Notes: a model not told the origin generated them from the letters alone. Positions 9,890 through 19,697 are shown, counted from the stretch's first letter. The stretch is DNA of 64,000 nucleotides from Pseudomonadales bacterium (GCA_002708905.1 PAPM01000034.1:186001-250000); one strand, 5' to 3'. Program-made: numbers and translations.

Positions 9890-11383
9890 ATGAAACGACT
9901 GGCAATGATTGACGACACTTTTTTGCGTCTGGAGAGCCGGCGGCAGCCGTTACACATCGGCATGCTGATGGTGCTCCAGCCACCTGAAGGAGCAGGAAAA
10001 GATTTTGCAGCGAATATTGCTCAACGCCTGAAACAATACACAACCATAGCCCCACCCTTTAATCAGCGTCTGGTAAACCGCAACGGAATCCACTACTGGA
10101 CAGAGGATTCTGAACTGGATCTTGATCATCACTTTGTTCATCTCTCCTTACCTGAGCCGGGAAGAATTCGAGAGCTGTTGGCGATGGTTTCCCGTGTACA
10201 CAGCAGTCATCTGGATCGAGCATTCCCCCTGTGGCGACTCTATCTGATCGAAGGCATCGAAGACGGTCGGATCGCCATGTACCTGAAGATTCACCACTCC
10301 ATGACCGACGGTATCGCCGGTATCAAGATGCTGGCGGCATCCATGTCTACGGATCGGCAGACATCCACAACCATGCCTCCGAACTGGTCCATTGGTATCG
10401 CAAAGTCGAAGTACAAACAACCACTACCGGTGCCTACACCGCATTTGACCAGCGTCTCAGCACTACGCTCCGTAGCCCGCGACGGCCTGGTCTCCGGTTT
10501 GAAGTCCGTTCGCGCAGTGGGTCGTGAGCTGTATCATTCGTTCAAAGATTTTCGTACCCACAATCCGGACTTTGCCCTGGGCGGCCAGGCACCGCGAACG
10601 ATATTCAATCATAAGGTAAGCGCATCCCGACGATTTGCCGCCCAGTCCTACTCCATGCCAAGAATACGAGCGGTCGCGCAATCCTGCGGCGGTTCGAGCA
10701 ATGATGTTATTTTGGCAATGTGTGGCGGTGCCCTGAGACGTTACCTGGAAGAGCGCAATGAACTGCCGGATACGCCACTGCTGGCGGCGGTTCCCGTCTC
10801 CGTGCGACGGGAAGGACACACATCTGACGCGGCCAATGAAGTAGCGTTTACCATGGCGCATCTGGCCACACACATCAATGATCCGGTAGAACGACTGAAT
10901 GCAATTAAAAGTTGCATGGATTACAACAAAGAAAAGATCAAAAAACTGTCCCCGGGGGAACTGACTGCCTATGCGGCCATGATGCTGTTACCCGGCGCCA
11001 CCAACAGCTTGTTAGGCTATGCACCAAACAAGGCCTTGGGAACGGTGGTGATTTCCCACGTGCCGGGACCCAGAGAGGATATGTACTGGCAAGGTGCCAA
11101 ACTTTGCGGGTTATATCCAGTGTCGCTGGTGGTGGACAGCGTGGCGCTCAACATAACCATCATCAGCCGTCACGACTTTGTCGATTTCGGCTTGATTGCC
11201 TGCAGCAAAACCGTGCCCAAAGTGCAAATCCTTTTAAAATTCCTGCAAGAGGCCCTGGAAGAACTGGAAGCCAGGCTCGGGTTAACTCACATCGATTCGG
11301 CTCCGCAAATTCCGGCGGAACATCGCGAGAACAACCAGGAAGCTATACCGCAAGCGGAAGCGACCGCCGAATCCAGTCACTGA
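9890..11383 (+). CDS. Wax ester synthase/diacylglycerol acyltransferase (WS/DGAT)
   Basis: The 497-residue protein carries the active-site motif HHSMTDG (residues 135-141) of the HHxxxDG acyltransferases, the PLW triplet (113-115) and a C-terminal region with SHVPGPRE and a two-turn helix typical of bacterial WS/DGAT enzymes. These join acyl-CoA to fatty alcohols or diacylglycerol, making wax esters or triacylglycerol at the inner membrane and lipid droplets. Length is near the usual 450-500. The start ATG has GGGAG ten bases upstream. The divergent acyl-CoA ligase and the nearby TetR gene suggest a lipid storage region. The last 25 residues are a polar tail without conservation. Confidence 0.88.
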   Translation: MKRLAMIDDTFLRLESRRQPLHIGMLMVLQPPEGAGKDFAANIAQRLKQYTTIAPPFNQRLVNRNGIHYWTEDSELDLDHHFVHLSLPEPGRIRELLAMVSRVHSSHLDRAFPLWRLYLIEGIEDGRIAMYLKIHHSMTDGIAGIKMLAASMSTDRQTSTTMPPNWSIGIAKSKYKQPLPVPTPHLTSVSALRSVARDGLVSGLKSVRAVGRELYHSFKDFRTHNPDFALGGQAPRTIFNHKVSASRRFAAQSYSMPRIRAVAQSCGGSSNDVILAMCGGALRRYLEERNELPDTPLLAAVPVSVRREGHTSDAANEVAFTMAHLATHINDPVERLNAIKSCMDYNKEKIKKLSPGELTAYAAMMLLPGATNSLLGYAPNKALGTVVISHVPGPREDMYWQGAKLCGLYPVSLVVDSVALNITIISRHDFVDFGLIACSKTVPKVQILLKFLQEALEELEARLGLTHIDSAPQIPAEHRENNQEAIPQAEATAESSH

Positions 11384-11439
11384 CTACAATGCAGACCATT
11401 AATGCAGGCTATTACATGGGGGCAGGGTTTGGTTTCCGT

Positions 11440-12135
11440 CTACGCCGAAATCGCCCGGCGGCAGAACTCCCAAATATCCTTGGCGAGATCCTTTTTCTTG
11501 GACTGATCGACCTGCGCATTTTCGGAGGTCAGCAATTCTGAATGTACGGTGGTGGAGACCAGGTTGTAGAGCAAGGTAGCAAGGCGCCGGGGGTCATCGT
11601 TTCGCACCACGCCTGCCGCCATACCATCTGCGAGAATTTGTTCGATCAGGGCCACCAATGGCTGCAACGCTCTCTTCAGGTCCGCCGGACGGGATTCCGC
11701 CAGACGCAGGTGCTCGCGGCTTAACGCAGCACCCCGGCGATCGGTGTAGGCTTCGCCCTGAATGCCCCTACCCAGTACGATAAAAGTCACGATCAGGCGC
11801 AATTGCTCCAATGGATTCTCCATAGAGGCCACCCGCTCGGTAAAAAAACGAACCGCTTTGCGAATGGTCTCCTCAAATACCGCCAGCACCAGGTCGTCCT
11901 TACCCCCGAATCGCTCATAGAATGCACGCCGCGACAGCCCGGTACGGGTCAACACCGCACGAATGGTCAGGCCTTCCAGGCCCGCTTCATCCAGCAGCTC
12001 ATAGGCCGCATCAACGATTTTTCGGCTGCGCTCCAGTATCTGGTCCTGGCCCTCTTCCAGCACAGGCTGTGCAGCGCGCTGTTCCCAGTTCGCCGGGTCA
12101 AGGTCTTCTCTGTGGGGGGTTGCAGGCTTGTTCAT
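11440..12135 (-). CDS. TetR-family transcriptional regulator
   Basis: The 231-residue protein has the TetR helix-turn-helix at about residues 40-90 (ILERSRKIVDAAYELLDE..., then LTIRAVLTRTGLSRRAFYERFGGKDDLVLAVF), with a longer than usual polar N-terminal extension. The C-terminal ligand domain is helical and unassigned. It lies convergent to WS/DGAT and divergent to the fatty acid hydroxylase-type gene at 12331; a perfect palindrome in the divergent promoter (12269-12283) is a natural operator. It therefore probably represses the hydroxylase gene and perhaps itself in response to a lipid or acyl-CoA. Confidence 0.88.
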   Translation of the reverse strand: MNKPATPHREDLDPANWEQRAAQPVLEEGQDQILERSRKIVDAAYELLDEAGLEGLTIRAVLTRTGLSRRAFYERFGGKDDLVLAVFEETIRKAVRFFTERVASMENPLEQLRLIVTFIVLGRGIQGEAYTDRRGAALSREHLRLAESRPADLKRALQPLVALIEQILADGMAAGVVRNDDPRRLATLLYNLVSTTVHSELLTSENAQVDQSKKKDLAKDIWEFCRRAISA

Positions 12136-12235
12136 GGAATAAATTAGAACATTTTATAGGGGATCTGTGTTCCGGTATTTCGCCCTTTTTCTTGATTCAT
12201 GTCAACTTGACCTTTCAGAAACCTTAACTTCTTAG

Positions 12236-12283
12236 TTGACTATCGGCCGTAAAAGCGGTTTACTCTCCGAGAACGCTGTTCTC
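12236..12283 (+). promoter_or_regulatory. Promoter with palindromic operator for the desaturase gene
   Basis: A -35 TTGACT (12236-12241), 17-base spacer and -10 TTTACT (12259-12264) place transcription start near 12271. A perfect palindrome GAGAAC-GCT-GTTCTC (12269-12283) straddles that point, where a bound repressor would block initiation. The divergent TetR gene is the obvious candidate regulator; binding is inferred. Confidence 0.55.
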
Positions 12284-12330
12284 AGAATCCATTTTAATGA
12301 GAATCGGTTTACGCCTTGGAGTCTAACAAT

Positions 12331-13143
12331 ATGTCTTTTTTGCCTGAAAACTATCACTTGGGGCTTTCCCTAATCGCATTTGCGAGCATTATCGTCTTCC
12401 AGATCGTCAGCCGGAGCCTGGGTAAATTTATTCCGGTTTTTGGACGTGCAGCCAAGCTGAACAAGGAAACCTACGACAAAAAGATGGAACGGAAGATCTA
12501 TTCTGACAACCAGAAGCTGAACCGCAAGTGGGGGCTGGTAGACACTTTGGTTATCTTTTTCCTGATCATTCCTTTCTGCGTGACGGCGGAGATGCCCCCG
12601 TTGTGGAAAATGGCACTGGACGTCTTCGTCATCCTGATGTTCTATGATTTCTTCTATTATCTGACCCACCGCTTTGTGTTCCATGGTACCGCTGACCGCA
12701 ATGGCCCGTTGCAGTGGGTTCATGCTGTACACCACCAGCAGAAGAACCCTTGCCGTGGCGACTCCAGCTACATCCATCCACTGGAGGTGGCCATCGGCTT
12801 GGGGCTTTATGCCGGCAGCATTCTGGTACTCTCGCTGTTGATGGGTGAGTTCCATGTGGCGACCATCGTCATCACCTGGGTAGCCTTCTCAGAGATCAAC
12901 AACCACAATCACGACCTGTGGGAAGAAGACCGCTTCCCCTACAAGTACCTGAACTATGCATCCAAGATGCACCACGTTCATCACGCTCGTTTCACCGGCG
13001 GCAACTTCGCTACCATCTCACTGCTCTATGACTGGTTATTCAATACCTATGATACCGGTGATGGTTGGGGTAAAAACAAGCGGGAGCCCAGCGCGAGTAA
13101 AACGACCAAGGCTGTTGAAAAGACTGTTGAAACAGCGAACTAA
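12331..13143 (+). CDS. Sterol desaturase/fatty acid hydroxylase family membrane protein
   Basis: The 270-residue product has several membrane segments (about residues 9-27, 75-92, 95-115, 160-185) and the histidine clusters that bind the di-iron centre of this family: THRFVFH, HAVHH (HxxHH), an asparagine/histidine stretch NNHNH and HHVHH (HxxHH). Members hydroxylate or desaturate lipids, sterols, carotenoids or alkylglycerols; the substrate here is unknown. The ATG at 12331 is preferred over the in-frame TTG at 12316 because GGAG at 12318-12321 sits nine bases upstream of it. Its promoter carries a candidate TetR operator. It converges with the TPR gene over a shared hairpin. Confidence 0.85.
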   Translation: MSFLPENYHLGLSLIAFASIIVFQIVSRSLGKFIPVFGRAAKLNKETYDKKMERKIYSDNQKLNRKWGLVDTLVIFFLIIPFCVTAEMPPLWKMALDVFVILMFYDFFYYLTHRFVFHGTADRNGPLQWVHAVHHQQKNPCRGDSSYIHPLEVAIGLGLYAGSILVLSLLMGEFHVATIVITWVAFSEINNHNHDLWEEDRFPYKYLNYASKMHHVHHARFTGGNFATISLLYDWLFNTYDTGDGWGKNKREPSASKTTKAVEKTVETAN

Positions 13144-13153
13144 ACCATTGCAA

Positions 13154-13180
13154 AGAACAGGGGCCCGCGGCCCCTGTTCT
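13154..13180. terminator. Hairpin between convergent genes
   Basis: A perfect 12-bp GC-rich stem (13154-13165 with 13169-13180) and a 3-base loop lies between the convergent stops of the desaturase and TPR genes. T-runs are weak on either side, so it is probably a shared but imperfect bidirectional terminator. Confidence 0.65.
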
Positions 13181-13197
13181 GCGATGAGAGAAACAGG

Positions 13198-16100
13198 TTA
13201 CGCGAGCAGGTAGAGTCTTAACGCCCAGAACAAACGCATCCCCATCGAACCCCGGTAGCTGCTCACCAGATAGCGCCTGACCTGCCGGTTAAATCGCACA
13301 CCAACGTTACTCGCAGAAATCTCCCTGAACTCGCGCTTGGCACGTTTAAAGGCTTCCACCACCGCAGCCGAGGCATGGTCCAGTCCACCTTCCCTGTTCA
13401 CCGTATCCAGAATACAAAGTAATCCAAAGCTGTATTGCTCAAAGCTGGAGAGTTCATTGAACCGAATACGGGCCAGTTGATCCGCATCCAGGGAATGCCC
13501 GCCAAGGAGCACCGCCTGAGCCAACTGCCACAGCAAAATGCGGTCATAATAGGAATCCTCAGGCAGAGATGCCGCAAACTCATTCACCGCATAGGCCTGA
13601 CCCCATTTACCAGCCAAACGCAGGCCGTAACTGTAGAGATAAACCGCCCAGGCTTCGTTACTCTCTCGCTGCCAATTAGGCGCACACCAACGACGCAGTT
13701 TTCTCCAGTTCTGAATGCGGGAGTAATGGAATGTAACCAAAGACCAAAGCCGGCCATTCTCCGCCAGGGCTGACTTGAACTTTTTAATGACCACTTCGGC
13801 AAAGCCACCATATTTGCCGGTACTGAAAATGGCTTCCATGGCATTCATCCAAAGCTCACCACCCGTCTCCAGCGGTTGTAGATACTTCAGGATGGTATTG
13901 GCTTTCTTTTCAAAATCCAGGCAATAAAGTGCCCACAACCAGCCCAGCATGCTGTTGGCCTTGGGGTTTGACAGCTGCTGCTCCAGAAATTGTTTTAATT
14001 CCTTGGCATAGCCCGCATCCACCAGCTCCCGGTAACTGGTCACATAGATCCAGTCATTGCTGTCTTCCGATTCGATCACCCTCGGGAGCAGCTCAAAGGC
14101 CAGATCACGATCCCGGCAACGGGCCGCGGCCTGTAATTCCCGCACCAGAAAATATGGGTTATCCGGATCATGGTGGATAATCTTTTGCGCCCGCGTCAAT
14201 TCCTGCCATTGTTTCTTTTCCAGCAGAAAATCGATCCAGGTCAGACCGTTATATTGGTCTTTTGGCGCCAGTACGACCGCCTTCTCCAGCAAAGCACCAA
14301 TGGCTTCATCGGCAACATCCACATCATTATGCTGCGCTTCAAGATAGATCTCTGCGGCCAGTGTGAGTGTTGGGGGCGAATGGGGGTACAAGCGGACACA
14401 GGTATCCACATGTTTTACGGCCTGGTCGTATTGACCCAGTGTTTGGTTCCACTCCGCCAACAATCTCCAGGCATCGTAATAATGGGGAAAGCGCTGGGTC
14501 AATGGCTCCATTAGCGCAATGGCCTCCTCATAGCGCTGAAACTTGGCTTCCATCCAGGCTTCAAACGCCAATAGCGATACCGGCGGGTTATTGTTCCACT
14601 TTGAGCTATGAATCAGTTCTTTAACCGCCCCAATCCTGTTCAGTCCGAACAGCGCCCGACATTTGATGAGGTTGATGTCCTCGTTTCTGGGATGGTGAAC
14701 CAGGGCCTCATCCAGATACAGCAAACGTTGTTCCAGATCATCCTCAAACTCCGCCAGTTTGCACCATACAGTTACGCTGTGGGGACGTTCCTGCAGAATA
14801 GATTTGGCCAACTCCTTCGCTGCGCCGGGCTTATCGGTTTTCTGAACCAGGCCACGATAACGATCCCATGCCCAATCGTAACGCGGATTCAGCTCCAGTG
14901 CTTTTTCAAGATGTTTGATGGCTGCATCGGTTTTACCTTCCCCGACTAAAAGATCGGCTGCGCAGCCGTGAAATATCGAGTTGGTGGGAGCAAATTCCAG
15001 CGACTTTTGAATCAAGGCCAACGCTTCGTCATAACGCTTTTGGGTTTCAAGCACATCCATGAGGCGGATTATGGCGGATTCCCACTGCGGATTCTGTTTC
15101 AGGGCCTCTTGAAGATCCGACTCCGCCGCCGCAAAATTCTGCGCGAAAAAGTGGATATTGGCTCTACCCAAATACAAACGCGGCAACAAGGGAAACCTGG
15201 CTATTGCCTGATCTGCATAGCCTAATGCACGCTCCAACTGGTCCATTGTCTGCAGATGAGAGAACAGTGCGTACCAGGATTGCCATAAGTCCGGACGAAT
15301 CTCTACTGCCTTTTCCAGAAAACTAAGCAGCTCTTCATCTTTGACCAGATTGCGGGCCACCTCTTTGTAATCGAGAATGCCACTGCCGTAGGAAGTCTGC
15401 TTCATCAGCTGATCCAGTATATAGTTCAGCTCCTTTCGCTTTTCCTCAAAGGTCTCATGGCAACGCAACAAACGGTCAAACACGCCGTCTGCATCGACCG
15501 AATACTCTAATGTGCTGCGATAGATTTTGTGGGCTTTTGCCACCTGCTCCTGCTGAAAATAGATGTCCCCCAGGGCGAGGGATACTTCAACATTGTAGGG
15601 ATTGATTTCATATGCGGTTTCAGCGGCCGCACAAGCTTCATCAAACCGATGTTGGCGCATGAGAATTCTGGCCAGCTGCAAATAGCCATCATAAAGCGAC
15701 GGATGGATCTCAATAATGTGCTTACAGAACGCCTGCTGTTCCTCCAGGCTGCGCTCGAACAACCAATCGAGCTTCATGAACAGCAGTGCTTTATCCTGTT
15801 CATTCAGCTTAAGCCTGGAATCCAGAAACTCAATAGCAGCATCACTGCCTTGGTGACGCCCGAGCAATGCCGCCTGGGACTCAATGACACCATAGTTAAG
15901 GGGTTGCCGCTGCAGGATTTTATTATTGAAATCGATTTCCCGCTCCCAATCACCTCGATGACGGGAGATATCGGCCGCCAGGGATAAACGCGCAACCTCG
16001 GAGAGTTTGTCTTTGCTGCCGTTAAACAACGCAGCAGATTGCTGGGTTTTGCCATTGTAGAGGTAGCTACGAACCAGGCGCTCAATCACTTGGCTATCGT

Positions 16101-18186
16101 CCGGATGCAACGCCAAGGCTTCTTCCATGACGTTCATGGCCTGCTCATCCAATGAAAGCGCACCCAGGGCATAATAGAGTGTCTCAAACGGATAAATGGA
16201 TTTTTTACCCAGTTGTTTGACACGATCCTGCAGCCGTGCCAATGCCTCATCGGTACGCTTCAGGTAACGGGCGGCTTTAAAATAGCTATTGATGTAGCCT
16301 TCGTTCTTGTCTTCCAGTGTGGAACAAAGGCGATAGTACTCAAACGCCTGCTCATACTCTTCTTTGTCCCAATAAACGTTGGCCAGACTCCATAACGCGG
16401 CGGCGTTGGTGGGCTGATAACGCAGGGTGTAGGCTAATAACGCCCGACTGCGTGCAGCCTGGCGATTGTCACTGGACAACTGGTACGCCAACAACTCTGA
16501 TAACAAAGGGTGAGGTTTCGCACCCGCTTTTTCGATTTCGGATTCCAGGAAATCGATCTGGGCCTGGAAGCGCCCAAGTCGTCCCAGGATATGCGCCTTA
16601 TCTGCAAGCAAGTTGAGATCGTCCGGAAACTGCTCCAGCAGCTGATCAACCACGCCCAATTCGGTAAGCGGATCGCGGTTATACCTCGATAACGCTCTTT
16701 TCGCCTGCAGGGTCAAGCGATGATCGGGATTACGTCCAGCCATTTCTGCAAAGCGTTTATCCGCCAACACCCGATCATGCTTTTCCAGGGCCCCGATCAA
16801 CAGGAAATAGTCGTCATAAAGATCCGCCTCTGGAAACTGCAGACCTTCAAGTAACTGCGCTTTATCTGCCGGCAGTATGGCCAGGCAACGAGGCCCGGAT
16901 GAGCGGCATTGCTCGCCCAATTGTTCTATCAGAAACTCCTGCAGCGACGGATAAAAAGGATCACGAATCAGATAAATACCGCGCCGTTGATCGTAGCCAA
17001 CCACGGCCTGTAGATGCGCGGATTGCGGCGCAACTGTAGAAAGGGTAAAAGGAATACCCCGATCAATAAGGGCAAAGGCAATTTCAGGTTCCAGTTTGAA
17101 TTCACGGGCAATCCACCCCTGAGCTTCAGCCCAGCGACGCTCGGCATGATTGGGCGTCCCGTCGTAGCAGATTTCCTCCACCACACCCAAATGATCCACT
17201 GCTGTTCCCCAATACCGACATAATGCGGTTATTGTGGCTGGCGCACAGGTCATATGATGCTGGCGAACGAAAGGTACCTCAAGAATCCTTTGTTGATGCT
17301 GTGAGTTTCGGCGACTTAAATTCTCTCGTACCCGTTTGTAAAAAGGCGATTTCACATCGGACAGAGCAGCATAGGCCGTGTCGATGTCATCCTGTTTGAA
17401 CGCCAACTCATAGGCTGCCACCGAAAACCCTTCAGACATGGAGCCATCGCCTGCCGGGAGCAACGAAGCTGCACGTTCCACACAGGCTCTTGCCTGATCG
17501 AGTTGACCTTCGTCGTAATACAACCGGTAAAGTTGTAGCGCCACCGAAATACTTTCTATTTTGAAAAGATGATGTTGGAGAATGTCGATGGCCGCTGCAT
17601 TGTCATGCTGCAGGGACTTGAGATGGGCTCCATACTGAATGGATGGGCGATGATGACGCTCCATCAGCGTTTGATTTCTGTCCCAGGCCGCTTCGTATTT
17701 ATCCTGATCTGCATCCAGGTACACCTGACCCATCAATACTCGCGGGTTCGTCGGGTCCAGAGAAATAGCCTTATCCAGGTAATTCTGCGCAGTTTCCCAG
17801 TCACGGTACTGCCCATAAATATCCCCCAGCAGAGCAGACCATTGAGCCTGCAATGCGGTGTCAGCACCGTCCAGTTCACCGTAGGCTTTTGCCACCTGCA
17901 GAGCCTGTAACGGGCCCCGGCGATCCAACACTGCCCAAACATAATGATAAATCGCATAGGGATCTGTGTTATCGATGCGCCACAGGCGATATCGACAGGC
18001 TAGCGTTTTACGCCGTAATCCCAATCCATTGAACAGCTCGATTCCCGTCAGAAACTGCTGTCGTTGGTGCCAGTGATGATGATCGCCCCAATGCTTCTCA
18101 GCCAGATTCAACGCTTGCTGGTATAGATTTTTTGCGATCAGATTGGTGACGGCTTCGGTTTTGATTTGCTGTAATTCAGCGGTCAT
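13198..18186 (-). CDS. Giant TPR protein with embedded C39-like cysteine peptidase domain
   Basis: This 1662-residue protein is by far the largest in the window. It has no visible signal peptide or membrane segment at its N-terminus. Residues ~1-295 are helical TPR-like repeats (a clear repeat around LDKAISLDPTNPRVLMG). Residues ~300-425 form a papain-like C39-type domain: RQHHMTCAPATI with oxyanion Gln309 and nucleophile Cys314, SAHLQAVVGYD with His391, and LIRDPFYPS with Asp409, a complete catalytic set. About 1200 residues of further TPR repeats follow (for example KHLEKALELNPRYDWAWDRY). C39 domains cut after double glycine in peptide export systems or act as other amidases; no transporter or small peptide gene is adjacent, so the substrate is unknown. 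Ribosome site AAGGAA precedes the ATG. It lies 201 bases downstream of the phn operon end and probably has its own promoter. Confidence 0.85.
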   Translation of the reverse strand: MTAELQQIKTEAVTNLIAKNLYQQALNLAEKHWGDHHHWHQRQQFLTGIELFNGLGLRRKTLACRYRLWRIDNTDPYAIYHYVWAVLDRRGPLQALQVAKAYGELDGADTALQAQWSALLGDIYGQYRDWETAQNYLDKAISLDPTNPRVLMGQVYLDADQDKYEAAWDRNQTLMERHHRPSIQYGAHLKSLQHDNAAAIDILQHHLFKIESISVALQLYRLYYDEGQLDQARACVERAASLLPAGDGSMSEGFSVAAYELAFKQDDIDTAYAALSDVKSPFYKRVRENLSRRNSQHQQRILEVPFVRQHHMTCAPATITALCRYWGTAVDHLGVVEEICYDGTPNHAERRWAEAQGWIAREFKLEPEIAFALIDRGIPFTLSTVAPQSAHLQAVVGYDQRRGIYLIRDPFYPSLQEFLIEQLGEQCRSSGPRCLAILPADKAQLLEGLQFPEADLYDDYFLLIGALEKHDRVLADKRFAEMAGRNPDHRLTLQAKRALSRYNRDPLTELGVVDQLLEQFPDDLNLLADKAHILGRLGRFQAQIDFLESEIEKAGAKPHPLLSELLAYQLSSDNRQAARSRALLAYTLRYQPTNAAALWSLANVYWDKEEYEQAFEYYRLCSTLEDKNEGYINSYFKAARYLKRTDEALARLQDRVKQLGKKSIYPFETLYYALGALSLDEQAMNVMEEALALHPDDSQVIERLVRSYLYNGKTQQSAALFNGSKDKLSEVARLSLAADISRHRGDWEREIDFNNKILQRQPLNYGVIESQAALLGRHQGSDAAIEFLDSRLKLNEQDKALLFMKLDWLFERSLEEQQAFCKHIIEIHPSLYDGYLQLARILMRQHRFDEACAAAETAYEINPYNVEVSLALGDIYFQQEQVAKAHKIYRSTLEYSVDADGVFDRLLRCHETFEEKRKELNYILDQLMKQTSYGSGILDYKEVARNLVKDEELLSFLEKAVEIRPDLWQSWYALFSHLQTMDQLERALGYADQAIARFPLLPRLYLGRANIHFFAQNFAAAESDLQEALKQNPQWESAIIRLMDVLETQKRYDEALALIQKSLEFAPTNSIFHGCAADLLVGEGKTDAAIKHLEKALELNPRYDWAWDRYRGLVQKTDKPGAAKELAKSILQERPHSVTVWCKLAEFEDDLEQRLLYLDEALVHHPRNEDINLIKCRALFGLNRIGAVKELIHSSKWNNNPPVSLLAFEAWMEAKFQRYEEAIALMEPLTQRFPHYYDAWRLLAEWNQTLGQYDQAVKHVDTCVRLYPHSPPTLTLAAEIYLEAQHNDVDVADEAIGALLEKAVVLAPKDQYNGLTWIDFLLEKKQWQELTRAQKIIHHDPDNPYFLVRELQAAARCRDRDLAFELLPRVIESEDSNDWIYVTSYRELVDAGYAKELKQFLEQQLSNPKANSMLGWLWALYCLDFEKKANTILKYLQPLETGGELWMNAMEAIFSTGKYGGFAEVVIKKFKSALAENGRLWSLVTFHYSRIQNWRKLRRWCAPNWQRESNEAWAVYLYSYGLRLAGKWGQAYAVNEFAASLPEDSYYDRILLWQLAQAVLLGGHSLDADQLARIRFNELSSFEQYSFGLLCILDTVNREGGLDHASAAVVEAFKRAKREFREISASNVGVRFNRQVRRYLVSSYRGSMGMRLFWALRLYLLA

Positions 18187-18387
18187 GGATTTATTTCCTT
18201 ACACTCTTTCAGACGCCAGCCCCCGCAGGTGACCACAACGCTGAAAACCCCAATTTCTAAAAGTTTAGACAGTCCCCCCGCCCACATAAAACTTAGTAAA
18301 GGAAACTGCCAAACAATGAGGTGCAACTGTGCTAGATTTCACATTTTCCCAGGTTCTTGCTGGGGGATAGTGCCATGAACTGAAATG

Positions 18388-19140
18388 TTATTGAACCAGA
18401 AAACTCATGCCATCCCGGGCTACCAGAAAATGGTCCGGTAATGAACGTTGATGCTCTGCCAGCCACTCTTCCATTCCGTGACCAATGTGGGTCAACACCA
18501 TTGTCTTCGGCTGCAGTTGGTGATCTATCCACAACACATCCTCGATACTGTTGTGGCCCGGCAGATTTTCATCCGGACTGTAGGTGCAATCCAACAGTAA
18601 CAGATCGAGATTACTGCTTTTCAGGAATTCCAATGAGGTGGGAGGCAGCCCCTTGGTATCCGTTAAATAGGCAAGGCGCTGCCCATTAATGTCAAAGCAA
18701 TAACCAAAGGTAGGTTTGGAATGAATCAGAGGTATGGGGGTAACCAGTAGCTCACCCAATGAGAAGCAAACGAATTTATTACAGCTTTGAAATTGCAGTA
18801 TTCCCGGGTGCTTATACAAATCCGCGCAGCCTTGAGTATCAGGAGGTGTGTACACTGGAATTACGCAGTTTTTGCCCCACCGCAGATGAAACAGGCCCTG
18901 TACATGGTCGGGATGAAAGTGAGTAAGCAGGATGCCGTCCAAGGTTCCCACGGGAAAGCATTCTGTAATATTGGTCTGCCCCGCATCAATCAAATACCGG
19001 GAATTTCCCAGCTCTATTAGCGCGCTGCAAGGGCTGCGACGTAACTCGGGCAGGATCGCTGCCCTTCGGCAGAGTCCACATTCACAACCATACACCGGAA
19101 ATCCCGCCGCTGCCCCTGTACCCAATAAGGTCAAACGCAT
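18388..19140 (-). CDS. phnP: PhnP, 5-phospho-ribosyl 1,2-cyclic phosphate phosphodiesterase
   Basis: The 250-residue metallo-beta-lactamase-fold enzyme opens cyclic ribose phosphate, the product of C-P bond cleavage, to ribose 1,5-bisphosphate. It shows the N-terminal LLGTGAAAGFPVYGCECGLC with the family's extra zinc-binding cysteines and the metal motif THFHPDH. It is the last gene of the C-P lyase operon and overlaps the end of phnN by 10 bases. Length matches the E. coli protein. The reaction assignment follows from the established C-P lyase pathway and the operon context. Confidence 0.93.
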   Translation of the reverse strand: MRLTLLGTGAAAGFPVYGCECGLCRRAAILPELRRSPCSALIELGNSRYLIDAGQTNITECFPVGTLDGILLTHFHPDHVQGLFHLRWGKNCVIPVYTPPDTQGCADLYKHPGILQFQSCNKFVCFSLGELLVTPIPLIHSKPTFGYCFDINGQRLAYLTDTKGLPPTSLEFLKSSNLDLLLLDCTYSPDENLPGHNSIEDVLWIDHQLQPKTMVLTHIGHGMEEWLAEHQRSLPDHFLVARDGMSFLVQ

Positions 19141-19697
19141 ACCGGCATGTGTTCCCCTGTCAATATTGTTAAAAGCTGCGAGCCTGCCCGTTCAAGTTTA
19201 CCACCGTTATCAATACACATAAGACGCGGATGGTCCACTTGAGCGTCAAGTAGATTTGCTCGCTGCAAGCGTTGCTCTAGTGCATGCCCCCGCTCTCGAC
19301 CTCTGTTTTCAAGACGAGAACGGAGCTGTTCATCACTGGCTGTAATCAGGATTGGTACCAAATCAGGATACCTTTGAGCGGCTTGTCCAAGGTAGGCCCG
19401 CGAACCGTTCACCACCACCGACAAGCCGATATCCTGCCAATGATTTATTTCCTGACCAATGCCATAGTTTGCACCATGACTACGCCAGTGCAGGGCGAAG
19501 CAACCGGACTCAAGACGCTGATTAAACTCCGCCTCACTTAGTTCAATATGGTTCTCGCCCCCGGCGTTGGCAGCTCGGGTGATGTAGCGATGGGCAAATA
19601 CAACCCCTGACTCTGGCGGCAGATGGCTGCGGGCATAACGCAGCAGGCTATCCTTCCCCACACCCGAGGCGCCCATCACATAATAAAGATTAGCCAT
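19131..19697 (-). CDS. phnN: PhnN, ribose 1,5-bisphosphokinase
   Basis: The 188-residue kinase phosphorylates ribose 1,5-bisphosphate to 5-phosphoribosyl pyrophosphate, returning the sugar from phosphonate breakdown to nucleotide synthesis. A guanylate kinase-like P-loop, GASGVGKDS, lies at the N-terminus. The start is taken as the ATG at 19697 (MANLYYVMGASG), which overlaps the phnM stop by eight bases; the longer reading starting at 19775 adds 26 residues lying over phnM. Downstream it overlaps phnP. Confidence 0.92.
   Translation of the reverse strand: MANLYYVMGASGVGKDSLLRYARSHLPPESGVVFAHRYITRAANAGGENHIELSEAEFNQRLESGCFALHWRSHGANYGIGQEINHWQDIGLSVVVNGSRAYLGQAAQRYPDLVPILITASDEQLRSRLENRGRERGHALEQRLQRANLLDAQVDHPRLMCIDNGGKLERAGSQLLTILTGEHMPVCV

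Noticed and set aside
13154-13180. Attenuator or riboswitch
   Set aside because: The hairpin lies between convergent stops, so terminator is the simpler reading.
18187-18387. Small peptide gene between phnP and the TPR/C39 gene that might be a C39 substrate
   Set aside because: Only very short frames without ribosome sites or a double-glycine motif are present.
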